Shown here piece after piece: positions 36,035-49,100 of a stretch of 60,000 nucleotides of DNA. Origin of the DNA: Apostichopus japonicus (taxonomy: Eukaryota; Echinodermata; Holothuroidea; Aspidochirotida; Stichopodidae); the NCBI RefSeq assembly GCF_037975245.1, contig NC_092561.1, positions 17,925,001 through 17,985,000 of the forward strand. Direction: 5' to 3'. The notes beneath the pieces are model-generated. The model did no database searches. It was not told where the DNA came from and worked only from the letters and a program-made list of their open reading frames with translations. Every line of letters starts with the position of its first letter. Positions within the stretch are counted from its first letter, which is position 1. Both the position numbers and the translations under genes were made by a program.

Positions 36035-36862
36035 AGCACCAGCTTGAATAAAGTCGTGAAATTTGCACGAATCACGCACCTTCGACTTAAGAGCCTTTAA
36101 AAACAGACGCTGTTTAAGCAAGTTGAATTTATCACAAAATACGACAAAACTGGCAAAGTTTGCTAAATGATTTATCTGTTTTGAACTTAATGTCCCTGTA
36201 CAACTGTAATCATATATTATTTTAGGAAATTAAACTTTCTTTGTCTATAATAGACATGTTTTGCAAATAACATGTTTATTAGCACCTTGCTGTTACCAGA
36301 AACTGTCACCGTCTAATAAAACGCTGTCGTGATACCTGGTATGCATAGTTTATTCTTAGCACCAAAATGTACAAAAGATGTAATGACAAGTAACTATGTG
36401 ATTTAAAAATGAATACCCCCCACCTTCCTCCTTCTCATAAGCTAAAATGTGCTAATTGAAAATATTTACTGATCTCATAGCTAATAATTTTCCATTTTAT
36501 GAAAACTCGTCAAAATTGTAAACGAAAACGATGTTTTCCTTTTAAGAAAACATTAATGGAACTGTCTTCTTGTAATTGCATGCATGCGAAAGTGAGAGAG
36601 CTGATTCTTTGTTTGCAGAAAATCTCGTAAGGTTCATCAATTTTGAAAAATGAAAACTTAGTATTACATTAATGACAAAATGGAAAAGTGAATGCATTGT
36701 TTGCTTCAGGCTTTAAATGATCAGGTTTGAATATTGCGGCAGCAAAACTACTTCCGATAAAACCTTTCACTAATGCACATCAGTAGACATTGTCAGAGCG
36801 GACTCTCCGTAATTCAAATGCTTCACGCCATAATTAATATTGAAGCTTACTTCTCAGTAGCT

Positions 36863-39800
36863 ATGAAGTATTTCTTATGTTATTTGCTGTGCGCGGTTGC
36901 TATCATCTTTGTATTAAATCAAGGTAAGGCTATACCACCGTTTTGTTATCGTTAAAACTAAACGTTAAAAGATAAGACATTGAAAGACAACCGCAGTTTT
37001 CCGTTTACTTAGAACCATAGTCAGATTTGTATCATTCTCAATTAGTATTTTTGTTTTAGTTTTAAAATAAAATTCAGTAAGAAGATTGACAATTTTCAGT
37101 TAAACCGACCTTATCACTGTGTATAGAGTTAATCGTGAATGTATCCTTACCTTATGGAAAGTCAGCCATGAAGATATTATCACTCAATATAGAGTGATCT
37201 GTGAATGAATCATCACCGTATCACTGTATATGAAATAAGGCCGGGAAGCATCATTTACTTAATATCCAGTGAAACTCGTAAGTGTAATCACTATTTGTAA
37301 AGAGAGTACCTCTTTTAGGATGACACATTTGAAAGTACCATTACTCTGTATTAAAAATCTAATTCCATTAATGGAGGACTGGTTTTATCACCACCTCATG
37401 TAAAATGAGGCCTGAATATATCACCACCTCATGTAAAATGATACGTAAATATATCACCACCTCATGTGAAATGCGGAGTAGATCTATAAGTATTAGAAAC
37501 CACTGCTTCCTCCTAAAGTCAGGGCAATACCTTTTCTTCCAGACATAAATTCGTGATATAAGCATTTCTGATTTGCCTTTCTTCCACAATTCTTACAGTT
37601 ATGAAATTAGCACGCAAGTCGTTACTCTTTAAGTTTTGAGGCGTGAAAAAATAGCCCAATATATGCACGTTCTTTGGTGAAATAAATTTAGTTCCGATTA
37701 GTTTTTTAAAACCCAGCCTTATGCAAAGTTTGCAAAACTCGAATCACGTTATTGTCACATTTCGTAACATTAAGATGTAGCAGAGGCCAGGTATCCAATG
37801 AGTAATGAGGCTCTAATTCGAGATTACCTACTCAACCAGGCCAACTTCTCAGCAAGGGAGAGGCCTGTTCTTGACTCCGATGACCCTGTCCATGTAATAA
37901 TGACGATGGAGTTTTATGCAATGCTAGACCTGGTAAGAGCAATTATATGATTTTAACGTGAAGATCACAATTATAGAATTACTTTCACTTTATAGCTGAC
38001 TCTCTGTGGATAAATAAAGGCGAAGAGCATTTTGTTAATATATCTTTCTCGAATACAATATTATGATTTAAGTTATTATAATTGTTATTATTATTATTAT
38101 GAAAAGATTATCATGTTGCCTAATGCTTGTTTACATGTCCACGCCGTTAACACTTTTCAACATTGTATTGCAATATTTTTAAATTATATTGGTGAAATAT
38201 TCTTGTAAACTCTGTAAACCATTTTACTGCATTGTTTTATGGATTCTTATTTTATTTTTATCAGAATGAACGAGATCAAGTTATAACGACTTCATCATGG
38301 TTGACAATGGTAATTGAGAATCATTTGATATATTTTGGTATCTGTTAGAATTCTTTATTTAAAATAAATCTAAAAATTTAAAGGCAGACGAGTTCAATAT
38401 CCACTTCACTGGTTTCGGTATTTCAGATATCTCTTAAATTCTAACTCCGTATATTTTATTTCGGTTGCATTACAATTATATTCTACAAGGCACTGTGGCC
38501 ATGTTTTGGCCAACATGTCTATATTAAACCCAATGGTATGTATTCTCAATGAGATATAGTTCAATATTTGGCTGTGCCCGTAGTAAGTAACTATTCTCGT
38601 CGTTAGTTCAACAGTATTGTTTTTACTGCTTAGAGATGGACAGACGGACGACTTTCCTGGAATGCATCTGAGTTTGGTGGTGAAGATATAGTGATTATTT
38701 TTATGGACGAAATATGGACTCCAAAGGTTTTCATCCCTAATGTGTGAGTATATTAGACCCATCAGGTGAAGAGTTATTTTACCTGTGGAATGTGGAAATC
38801 AAACAATGAGACTGAATACAGAGTACAGACGTACTTTCCATATACAGGCATTGGTACTCGCCTAATGGATTTTACCAAAGAAGGGGGGGGGGGGCGGATG
38901 GTCGATGGGGGCCCATATGTGTGCAGGATTGGAAGAGAAAACATACCGATACAAAGAGTACAGAAACGCACTTGATAATATTTATAATACACAAACTGAG
39001 TTTAAAATATCCCTCGATCTACCCTCCTCTTCACCGCTCTGGAAACAAAACCGGGAGAGGGGGGGGGGGGGGTTAGAGAACCGATAGCCTTTTAGGATTC
39101 TTCCCTAAAACAACTTACTTTTTGTAGAAACTAACCTAGGCCAGATGGGAAATAGATCATGCAAACCTCAAAACTCCGCCGTTTATCTAAAAACTTACTT
39201 TTTAAGACTATTTCCTTGAAAAATGATCTTTTGTCTCGAAATGGCAACCTTTCTTTTTAATCCGTTTTTTCACTTTTACATCTCGAAATTTTATTTAAAT
39301 TATGCTATTTCTTCTGCTTTTCATTACCAATACCTAAAGATTGAACGACAAAAAGTTAATGAATATTTTATTAGTATACTGCAGTCCCGTAGAAGACTGA
39401 TAACGTTATAATTGTTAAATGTGAATATTCAAGGTTTGTTTAATTTGTATTTGCAGACTCGATAGTGATTCCCTGAGCATCATTTCTCCGGAAAGAGGAT
39501 CAATTTTGTTAACCTCGGATGGTTCCGTTAGCCTTGGGACTCCTCTTGTAGTGGCAACACAGTGTCCGATTAAGTAAGTTATGTTTATAAGTTTATTTTT
39601 ATCCCTGCATTGGTCTTATTGAGGCTGTACCAGCCCATGTTACACATACACATTATAGTCCCAAAAAGGTACAGATTTAAATGTTAAAGAAAAAAAGATA
39701 TTTACTTGAATAATTACTATCGCATTTTAAATACAAAGAACAACTTAAATGTAAACTGATGTTGCTATTACATCTCTCGTAACTACTCTAATTACTAGCA

Positions 39801-41414
39801 ATAATTGGACTTTTAGCAAGTCAATAGCGTTCCAACAGGCAGCTTTTAATATCACTTTAGTTGAGTCACTCCATCATAATAGTAATTCCACTTATCAAAA
39901 GGGTGGTATTTATTACATTTACCAATTGTTTTACTTATCTTTGATATAAAATATTCACTCTGCTTGTTTTACAGTATTTACTACTTTCCGTTTGACACCC
40001 AAGTTTGCCAATTCCTCATCTTCGCTCAAAATCAACACACTGAAAAACTTATTTATAATAGCAAGACGTCATTTTATCGCACCCTTCAAAGCACTGATTG
40101 GACATCTAGCAAGATAACGAACCATAACCATACGTTCCAGATACCTGACTTCGCAACCAACCTTCCCGTTGCCAATGTGAGTGCATCGATAGTTTGTATC
40201 ATGTTGGACCGTAACCCAACTTACTACATCAGAACACTTATGGTACCTTCGACCCTCCTTTGCATCATGGCATTTATGACTTTTGTTGCTCCACCTGATA
40301 GTGGAGAGAGAATCTTCCTAAGTGTATCGATGGTTCTTGGCCTTACCGTATTTCAGCTTCTAGTTGCTGATATCTTACCGGCAACAAACGAGCGATCACC
40401 AATATTGAGTGCATACCTTACTACCACTTTCGTATTAGCCGGTGCTACTGTACCTTTCTCATTGGTTAATATCAACATTGCTTACGGGGATAGTGCGATT
40501 CTGGCTTTGAAGTATCGTTGGTTGAGAAAATTATGTTTAGACTATCTGCCTCGATTGACCGCGGTTCCCTCTTACAGTGAAAGGATTCGCACCCTCCATG
40601 ACGAAACTGCACAAACAAATTTAACGGAGTCAAGCCCTAATAGAAATGATCAGGGTGTTTCATTAGCTAGTCTGGAGAAACTTGTCAGCCGATCGGAGAA
40701 GGTATGAGCTATTCTCTTTACAGTTATCGTGGTATTTACTGAATTATGAAATAATTGTAAAACAGATTTAATACACGCAAATCAGGTTGGGAAAAAAAGA
40801 TTACATTACCTATATATTGCCGTGTCTTAAGATTCTAATCAATTCATTATGCACATTACGTATAACCTTATATCAGACTGATTATACGTTGGTACATTAT
40901 TTTATGTGGTTAAGGAAGGTTTCCTATATCGCAGTTATTAACCTTTGTCATTCACGAATAACGTTGTTCTTCCTCACCATCACAAAACCATTTTACTTTG
41001 TCCAATCTGAGCAGCTACCTACTTGTGACTTCTCAACTTGTTTACAAAATTAGTCAATAATATTATTTTTCAAAGCTGAGTTATGAAAGCAAATAATGAC
41101 CGTTAGTCACATTTTTCTACTGATGTTACTTAATGTTAAATATGTTCTCAGCTTTTCGAGAAACTATTTTCTACGAATCAAATTCTTCAAATTGTTCATA
41201 TTTTTAATGTTATTTGCTATTTCCACTGCAAATGAATTCTCGTTTTAATCATCACCAGACAAGAATTGAGGCCAGAACAGTTGCTCTGGTAATGGATCGG
41301 TTGATTGGAACAATGTTCATCATTGCATTTATGGTTCTCTGCATCAAAACATTCATCGATTTCTCCGGAAATAAAGAACTCCCGAGTGATATCTGTGAAG
41401 CGTACCTTCTTTAA
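36863..41414 (+). CDS. channel gene B: nicotinic-receptor-like Cys-loop channel subunit, 7 exons, 454 aa
   Basis: Exons: 36863-36923, 37784-37932, 38265-38309, 38634-38743, 39457-39573, 39975-40701, 41259-41414; GT/AG throughout, 1365 nt, frame closed. Signal peptide MKYFLCYLLCAVAIIFV. Loop-D Trp in RWTDGRLSWN; loop A IWTPKVFIPN; Cys-loop Cys158-Cys172 with FPFDTQ. TM2 is preceded by PPDSGER, the cationic type, with Leu 9' and Asp 20', but residue 2' is Phe (GERIFLSVSM), where Ser/Thr is usual. The TM4 exon reads [16 protein letters not shown] onward. The loop-B Trp position is Gln and there is no loop-C Cys pair. Exon sizes and phases match genes A and D, showing origin by tandem duplication. 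The exon 2 acceptor is of the TAGCAG tandem type, so one residue may vary. Another in-phase TM4 exon lies 3 kb downstream. Confidence 0.9.
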
Positions 41415-41463
41415 TTTGTTCAATTATCACCACACTTGTATCAACTTTTAGCATCAACATCGC

Positions 41464-41469
41464 AATAAA
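41464..41469 (+). terminator. polyadenylation signal of channel gene B
   Basis: AATAAA 50 bases after the gene B stop codon. Confidence 0.65.
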
Positions 41470-41474
41470 GACTA

Positions 41475-42130
41475 GAATAACAATGGTAGTGTGAAGCGTA
41501 TTCTAGTTATTGTTATTGTGAAGCGTATTCTAGTTATTATTATTATGACGTCACCCATGGCTCGCGCATTGGTGGTTTGCGCTGTGGTGTGGCGGGGTAT
41601 AAATCACGCGCTATTAGAAGCGTATCTTTTGTTTTAAATGATTCGGGGTTGGAAGACAGCCAAACTGGTTCAAATTGGTTGAGTGCCCATTTGCATATGC
41701 TCGTCTGCATATCAGGTTGGCACTCAACCAATCAAGAGTTTGGTAAGGGGTGAGTTAAAAGTTTACACCAATCGGGTTCAAGGGCAGAGCGTGTGCCCTG
41801 TGCAACGCGTCTTAATTTGTTATTTTGGAATCAGGGGTTTAAGTGTTTGATAAAGACATATCGAGGAGTTGAAGTTTATCTCCCGAAGTCTACAGACGTA
41901 GAACAGTAGGCTCCGTAATTTATATTTACGTCTGTAGACTTCGGGCTCTGTACATTTTAATTATCTAAAGTTACAAGTTACAGTTTTATCCTGAATCAAT
42001 AAAAGAAGACATATATTATGCAGTACCCGCTTTTCCTGATTATTTCACGTTTCACGCTCGGTTCTACGGTATCAGTGTAAGGCCGGGCTTACCGTTCCCG
42101 AACTACCTAAAATAAGCCTTACAGTAGCAA
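41475..42130. other. unassigned, relatively GC-rich insertion-like segment with hairpin
   Basis: It begins with a tandem duplication of GTGAAGCGTATTCTAGTTAT, then a TGACGTCA site, a TATAAAT string (about 41597), a perfect 19-bp hairpin (41882-41900 with 41927-41945) and AATAAA near 41998. The composition differs from the surroundings, suggesting a mobile insertion. A solo LTR is possible, but the ends were not resolved. Confidence 0.3.
41882..41945. repeat. perfect 19-bp inverted repeat (hairpin)
   Basis: CCCGAAGTCTACAGACGTA at 41882-41900 is exactly complementary to TACGTCTGTAGACTTCGGG at 41927-41945, with a 26-base spacer. Confidence 0.9.
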
Positions 42131-44466
42131 TATTGCAGGCATCTAGCAAGAACGTTTAAGAGCAATGTAAATATACTTCGATTGTATTGATGGTAAAAAT
42201 TGATTTCGTGGTAATGGTGTTTAAGTAATGTTATTAGTTGTGAATAATATATAAAAAGTGAGAAGGAGTTACGCTACAACTCTATATTTAAAAGGGTAAG
42301 CCTAACATGAATTAAAATTGACATGTAAAAGAGGAATTGATTTTAGCACCCTGATGAAACGGTTAAACTGTATTACATACATTATTATATACTTCTCGGT
42401 ACAACAACATCCACAATTATTCAAATATTTTCACAACCACTATACTTCATTTTGATAATGTTCAGAATTAACTAATGAAGTAATACTAAGACAGTTGAAA
42501 AAAACATTTCAAGCACCTCAATAATACTAACTTCTTATCATTCTGGCTTTGATTAAGTTGAAGAACATTTAAAAACACTTTATGCTGGTAGAAAAACTTT
42601 ATTTATTGAAATATATTAACAAACATATTTAGAAATGTAAATTTATCGCACCAGTAAAACACGCTTTATTCTGTAAGACGAATAAAAATAGTTTAAGTAG
42701 GTTTTCATTTTCTATATAAAATGTCTTTGTGCCTGACAGTTGACTTCTTTATTAACTAAAATGTTTCTTGCATTTGAGTAAATGAGTTTTTTTTAAGTAA
42801 AATTTAAGTAAAATGATAAAATTATGTAGCATATATTATATAAATGGAACCATTTATCTTATGTTTTAACTTTAACAAACTCTTTATATTACTATCAATG
42901 AGTGAGTCTCATATCAGAAAAAATGACTACAAAAAAATAATAACATTTCACCAGTATAAATTGTCTCACAAAAAAGTAATATAGTTGTGATCTGTGAGCT
43001 ATTTGTGCAACGTCTATTGTTTCCTTCCTTTAATAAATTTTGATTTCTCCACACTATATCATTACTTGCTTACTGTTTCTCGTTTTACATATTTAGTTAA
43101 GTAAATACATTTATTTACCACATTATTAGTAAGCGTTCCAATGTTTTTGACTAAAAATTATTTTACTTGGTTATGATTTATTGATTTGTAAAAATCATTA
43201 CAGATATATAAGTTTTGTAACTACATCAATGTCTCGTAAGAACAATTATTAATCTGCTATAAACTTTGGAAATCGTATATACGATCTGTATCGGGTTTGA
43301 TAAGGAATTACAACTTCCTTTGTGGTTTGTCATCGCGTATTATAACGTTTTTGTTACCAAATGTTAAAGTAACAACAAAACAAAACCTGGAGCATACTGA
43401 TTATCCACTAAAGATCATGTGTAAGAGAATGTGTAAAAGTAAGTGGGCCTGAAGTTTTGATCCTAGTAGGATATTCAGACGCTTAATGACATTCAGCTTC
43501 TGAAGAAGATAGTTGTTGTCACCACACTGATAATCCAAGTGTCCCTTTGAATAACATGTATGTTTATTCATGTAGTTTGAAGGTCGTTACAACACATACG
43601 TTTCATTTATTTGAGCAAATGTAACATTGGTTATGTAAAATAAGAAACAGAAAATGTTCATAATTTCGAATGCAGTCTATAATTGGAAAAGAAAAGCAGT
43701 TAAAGTTCTGCACCATCAAGGAACAAGTAATCAAATTATATGTTGAATAACGGAACATACCTTTTCTTGTGAACCAAAAAAGGAACAATTAAATAGATTG
43801 TTAGATATAGAAGTGACAATTAAATCCAAGGAAGTGCCGAAATTCAAAGGAATAAGTTAAATTAATGACATGTACTACTAATGAGGAAAATGAGGTTAAA
43901 AGTAGTTAAATTATCAACAAACATGACGATTACTTTGGCAGCAAAACTACACTTCTATGGGATGGCTTCCATAGCAGCACACCAGGAGGACAGCTTGAGA
44001 GCGGATTTTTGCAATGATAGTGCTATGTTAGTGGGGGGAGGGGGTGGGGTGAGGTAGAACCATGGTGTGTCCTGAAATATGAATTTGCTTTAAATTGCAG
44101 AACAATCTTTACATTAAAAAATTCATCGGCTCTTGGTTCGTAATTCAAGTATTAGTCTGTTTGTATTTGTTTGTTTGTATTTGTTTGTATTTATTTGGAA
44201 ATATGTTGCAACGAAAGTAAATAGGGTAGATTACAAAAGGTTAAACATTGGCACGAAAATTCAATTCTCATCAAAGACTGATTTCAAATTTAATTTATTT
44301 GCCTTTTTTGTTATTTATTGTTTAATTGTTTAAATTAAAAAAAAAAGATCGGCATTCCTAGGGTTCTGTGAGAAATTAAAATTGTTCCATATATCCATTG
44401 CTTCTTGAACATTTTACAAACTTCATCTGATTTGTGCATGCGTCTTGTAATTTTAATTGTTATCAG
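42131..44466. other. AT-rich region, no exon recognised
   Basis: I searched this stretch on the + strand for the other six exons of a channel gene (45-, 110- and 117-nt exons, Cys-loop, TM2) and found none, so the TM4 exon that follows has no visible gene of its own. A G-rich run lies near 44030-44055. Confidence 0.5.
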
Positions 44467-44628
44467 CAACCAAAGATTCCAGCTCGAACTGCTGCCCTGG
44501 TTATGGACCGACTGGTGAGTGTAGTTTTCATCACTGTATTTGCTGTCCTCTTTATTAAAACCTTACTCAATTTCAACGGAAATTCGGGAGCTCAGAGTGA
44601 CATTTGTCAATCTCTAGACATGATGTAA
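44467..44628 (+). CDS. orphan TM4 exon of a Cys-loop channel (alternative last exon of gene B, or remnant)
   Basis: Preceded by TTATCAG, the exon encodes QPKIPARTAALVMDRLVS followed by a hydrophobic TM4 and ends in TAA, 53 codons plus stop. It is closest to the last exon of gene B (shared ARTxALVMDRL, FIKT, NFxGN, SDIC) and has the same acceptor phase (0). It could therefore be spliced to gene B exon 6 in place of 41259-41414. An AATAAA follows at 44676. Alternatively it is the only survivor of a deleted tandem copy; its intact frame and acceptor favour use or recency. Confidence 0.7.
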   Translation, partial: QPKIPARTAALVMDRLVSVVFITVFAVLFIKTLLNFNGNSGAQSDICQSLDMM

Positions 44629-44675
44629 GAGTTCCAGGACTAAAAGTCACACTTAGGTTACAATAGAATCGGAAT

Positions 44676-44681
44676 AATAAA
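44676..44681 (+). terminator. polyadenylation signal after the orphan TM4 exon
   Basis: AATAAA 48 bases beyond the TAA of the orphan exon, the same distance as in gene B. Confidence 0.6.
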
Positions 44682-44689
44682 CTCGAAAA

Positions 44690-46134
44690 AAACAAAAACA
44701 ATTTAAAGTAACAGAATGTTGACATTTATTTATATGATTATGCATATTTTTTGTTTCTTTATTACGAATTTTAATTCTTAAATGTTATGTGTTGCACTTT
44801 AACATCAACTAATACCCTGCTTAGGCCAAAACTAATTCACAATGGGTACACAAGTGTAATTTTCATATGGTGGAAATCTGGGTAAAATAATATTTTTGGG
44901 TAAACAAAGATATTAACAGGAACCATCCGACGATAAAAGCAATTTGATTAATGTAAGCTGACTTGGTCAAGCTGGTAATGTTTTATTTTAAAATGTAAAA
45001 ATTTATGGTTTTCTTATTGAAAATAATATTGAGTTATGATTGACTGTTAATAATTTTGTATTTCTAAAATCGAAAACAGAAAACAACTACAGAGCGAGAT
45101 TGTAATTTTAAATCATTTCAATATTGTGACTGTCATGACACAATAGATTTTGTGAATTTAAGATACGATATGGCAATCCAATTCCGTCTAACTTTACCTC
45201 TATTTCAAAAAATAAGAACTAGGAAATCAATCAAATCGCACCTAGTTCCCATTGTAACGTGATCTCGTTCATTGTGCAAGGTAATACGTTGTTGTACGTT
45301 GCTGAGAGCCTTTCTGCTTGGATGCTATCAAATTACAAGTAATTATTTTTAGTGATGAACATATGACGAAGCATTATAGCTTGAGTATCTTTCTATTGCA
45401 TGATTCTGGATTTTGGTTTTATTATTTATGTCCATATAGTAATGTATTACGTGGAATGTTCAATTGTTGTTCATAATTAAATGTGTGTGATAACTAAACG
45501 TTCTCTTTTAAAATTCACGGTTCTGTACTTTGTGAGATTCTTCTACAAGTATCTGTCCTACTCACATTTTGTGAATGGCAAAGTTAACATTAATTCAGAC
45601 AAAATTGATTTTGTTAATATTAATTCAGACAAAATTGATTTTGATCACATTAATAAAACATCATTTTTTAAATTATAAAAACCAGAAGGTGGTATAGAAT
45701 AGGAAAACAACATTTACATGTGTGCTCAAATTTTCTGTTTAGATATCGTTTATGTATATAAACAGTAATACGTGGACAATTGTGTTGGGTGCATGAAGGC
45801 TATATCATTGTAAAGTATGTATTTGAAAAAACAAAACAGAACCAGGTATATATCAAAGTGACACTATCGTCGGTCTTCAAAAAGATACAACTGGTTTTGA
45901 ATTTCGGAATAAAGTGTCTGGTTAGACATGACTACATTTTATTTATTGTATTGAACACTAAAACGCAAACATGATCATTTATTAGTTAAAATTAAAGTTA
46001 CATCCACAAATTTTACAACTTTTACAATTTCGATTGAAAATTTTTTTTTCACATTTCAATCCATTCAGACCATTTATAGCTATTATATTTATGATTGCAA
46101 ATTCCGCAACACTTTGAAGTTTAATATATCACTC
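44690..46134. other. intergenic between convergent channel genes, nothing recognised
   Basis: AT-rich. A TTTATT at 45978-45983 could serve as the polyadenylation signal of gene D on the - strand. A short direct repeat (AATTCAGACAAAATTGATTT twice near 45592-45640) is the only other structure noted. Confidence 0.4.
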
Positions 46135-49100
46135 CTATACAGACGTTTTGTTACCAGAAAACTTTATCACCACAGATATGGCAACAATAAAGTAAGCAAG
46201 GAGAAATAATAGAAGAACCAATCTGTCCATCACTAAACTTGCTGTACGAGCTTCCAATTGCACCTGCCGAAAGATAAAATGAATCAAATCAAAGTTTTTC
46301 CAGAAAGCATAATATTTTAGTTACAAGCAGTTGTGGCAAAAGCCAATACGACCTTGCATGATATTCCATATGGGTGACAAAGTTGTAACCAAGCAGTGCA
46401 TTGTTTTGTCGAGTCATAACTTGTAAACTTTTCTCATTTCTATTTTATTCATTCTTTTGCGTCACTTTATTATTTGGGATAAACTTGATAACATTTCTTT
46501 TGAAATTTAGTGACACGAGTCTTGACTCGTTTCAACGCTGGTATATTAATCATAGTTTAGCTAATGTATTTACATTTTTGCCACAGTGAACTGGAAAATG
46601 TCCTAATTTATTTTCCTATGGTAAAACTTATGACTTACTGTTACGCCGTGCAAATACACTGACGACCTCTTATTACTTGGTACACATATTTGGGCAAATT
46701 CATGTGATATACAAGCGTATATTCGGGATAGAAGTGTTATCACGCAAATAAATTTGTAGGGAATATATTCTCACCTTTTCCTTGTGAGTAAGTTTCTTTG
46801 TCACATAACCAGGAGTCAGTGGCTGGACTTTATTCAAAACTGGTGATGTCTCAATCGTTGTTACCCGAATTAACCCTCCATCGTTCAAAATTTGACTCAT
46901 CCCTTGATTCATATTCCCACTGTAAGCTCTCTCTTCGTAGGTAAGTACACCGAGAATTTTCGGAAGAACATCCAAGATCAAATGATTAACGAAAGGATAC
47001 TTTAGCATTCCAATTCTTCGTTCACCGTAAGCGATATTTATATTGAACAAAGAAAAGGGAACAGCCAGACACGAAATGATGAATGTCGTTGTAAGGTATT
47101 CACTTAGGATTGGTGGATTTTTGCTGGCTGGGAGTGTATTGGCAACCAATAACTGAAAAACTGTCAGACCAAGAACCATAGAAACCCCAAGAGATATTCT
47201 TTCTCCGCTTTCAGGAGGAGCCAGGAACGTGGCAAATGACATGAGACAAAGTAAAGTTGATGGAATAATAAGAGTAGTGATGTAGTAGCGTGGATCCCTT
47301 TTGAGGATAACATGAATCGTAGCGAATGAAACTAAAAGTGCATCTTCATCGTCTAGATAATTCTCAAATGGATAGAGTTCGTTCAAAATCGTTGTGTTTA
47401 TATGTTCCCATTCACTACTTAGTAGGGTAGAGGGATATGATACTTCTGAAGATGTGAGGTTTAGTTTGTCAACCTCTTGGTTTTCCGGCACAAAATAATA
47501 GGCGCAGATTTGGGTGTCAAAGGGAAAATATCGAATCCTGAATGAAAATGAAAAATAAAAGTATCTAATTTAGTCCATAAACCAAGAAAGGCAAATATAT
47601 TTTGTTTAAGGTATGGGAAAGTAACGGATATTACAACATAGTAGTTTAAGTTCACCAAGATTACAAACAGAATATATGGTATTATGCATACACTTTGGAT
47701 AAATGTCTGTGTAGCAATAATGCAATTAAACAAAATAATAACAAAAGTGTTCTGTTTGTAGAGGGGCATATTGATCGTGAGTATGGATCATGTTAGCAGT
47801 AATCACTTTCCGACCCACAGCCTAAGAGTGGTTTAATAAACATCTCCACATATTAAGTCAAATTCACCAAAATAGATAGCTATTACATTCATCATTAACT
47901 CTATCAATTAAAAAGCAGAGCTTGATGAATATCACAATAACCCTTCTCAGTATGATTCAATATCTAACAACCATGGACGTACCCAAATAAACACTGATGT
48001 GCATATAATTGCCAAGCATATCACTTAATCACAAACTCATTTAACTTCAGGAAAAAAAGAGAATGCAATAACAAATCGATATAAATCAATTTGAAAAATG
48101 TTTCCCAAGTGCCACATTTTTGAAAGTGATTTGAGTAACTGAACATTGTTGGAATCATTAACACTGTTTCGAATTTCATATTTATAAAATGGACGTTTTA
48201 TAAAGCCAAGTAACATATGCAATATGACACTAAGTGGACTTTATAACCGATAATCTCAAAACACTTGCATCATATGACACAGAATGGACTGTATGACCCA
48301 TGTCCTCACAACACTTACATCGTATGACACTGGATGGACTGTATGACCGATGGCCCCAAAACACTTACATCATATGACACATAATGGACTGTATGACCGA
48401 TGTCCCCAAAACACTTGCATCATATGACACAAAGTGGACTGTATAACCGATGTCCCTAAGACACTTACATCATATGACACTGGATGGACTGTACGACCGA
48501 TGTCCCCAAAACAAGCTTTCCGTTATACATGAGCCATATGGTACCCCGATCCTCCTTAACAACATCCAATGCATCAGTACTCACACTATAACAAATTAAA
48601 AATTACAATTTTTAATTTTGAAATATATATATATATATATATATATGATAACTTATATTACATTATATATGTTATGTTATGTTAAATTATATTATCCATG
48701 TTGATATATAATATATAATAATATAATAATAATAATAATAAAATAATTAATATATAATAGCTTTATTACTGAGTGCAAATAAATCCTTCATACAGAATTG
48801 GAACAATTTGCAAGTTGCTACATGTACGTCAGAACTATAACCTTTCTCCAGCTTTAACGATTGTCGTCTGACAACTTCCTTACCGATTCTCACTTCTAAC
48901 GTTGCTCTCGCTTTCTGTATTACCTATGTGGGGTGGGCAACTTTGGTCTCAACTGTCCATCCCTGAGTTTATCATGCAAGAAATGTTGTCTGCGCATAAA
49001 GACTATTGTGCTGCATACCTATACTGTGGTTATATCCCACATTATTGTATGAACGGTTCTATACTGCAGAGATTGATTACACATGTACCATCTGTGTTAC

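Noticed and set aside
38406-38762. 118-codon reverse-strand ORF
   Set aside because: Antisense to exon 4 of gene B; a shadow.
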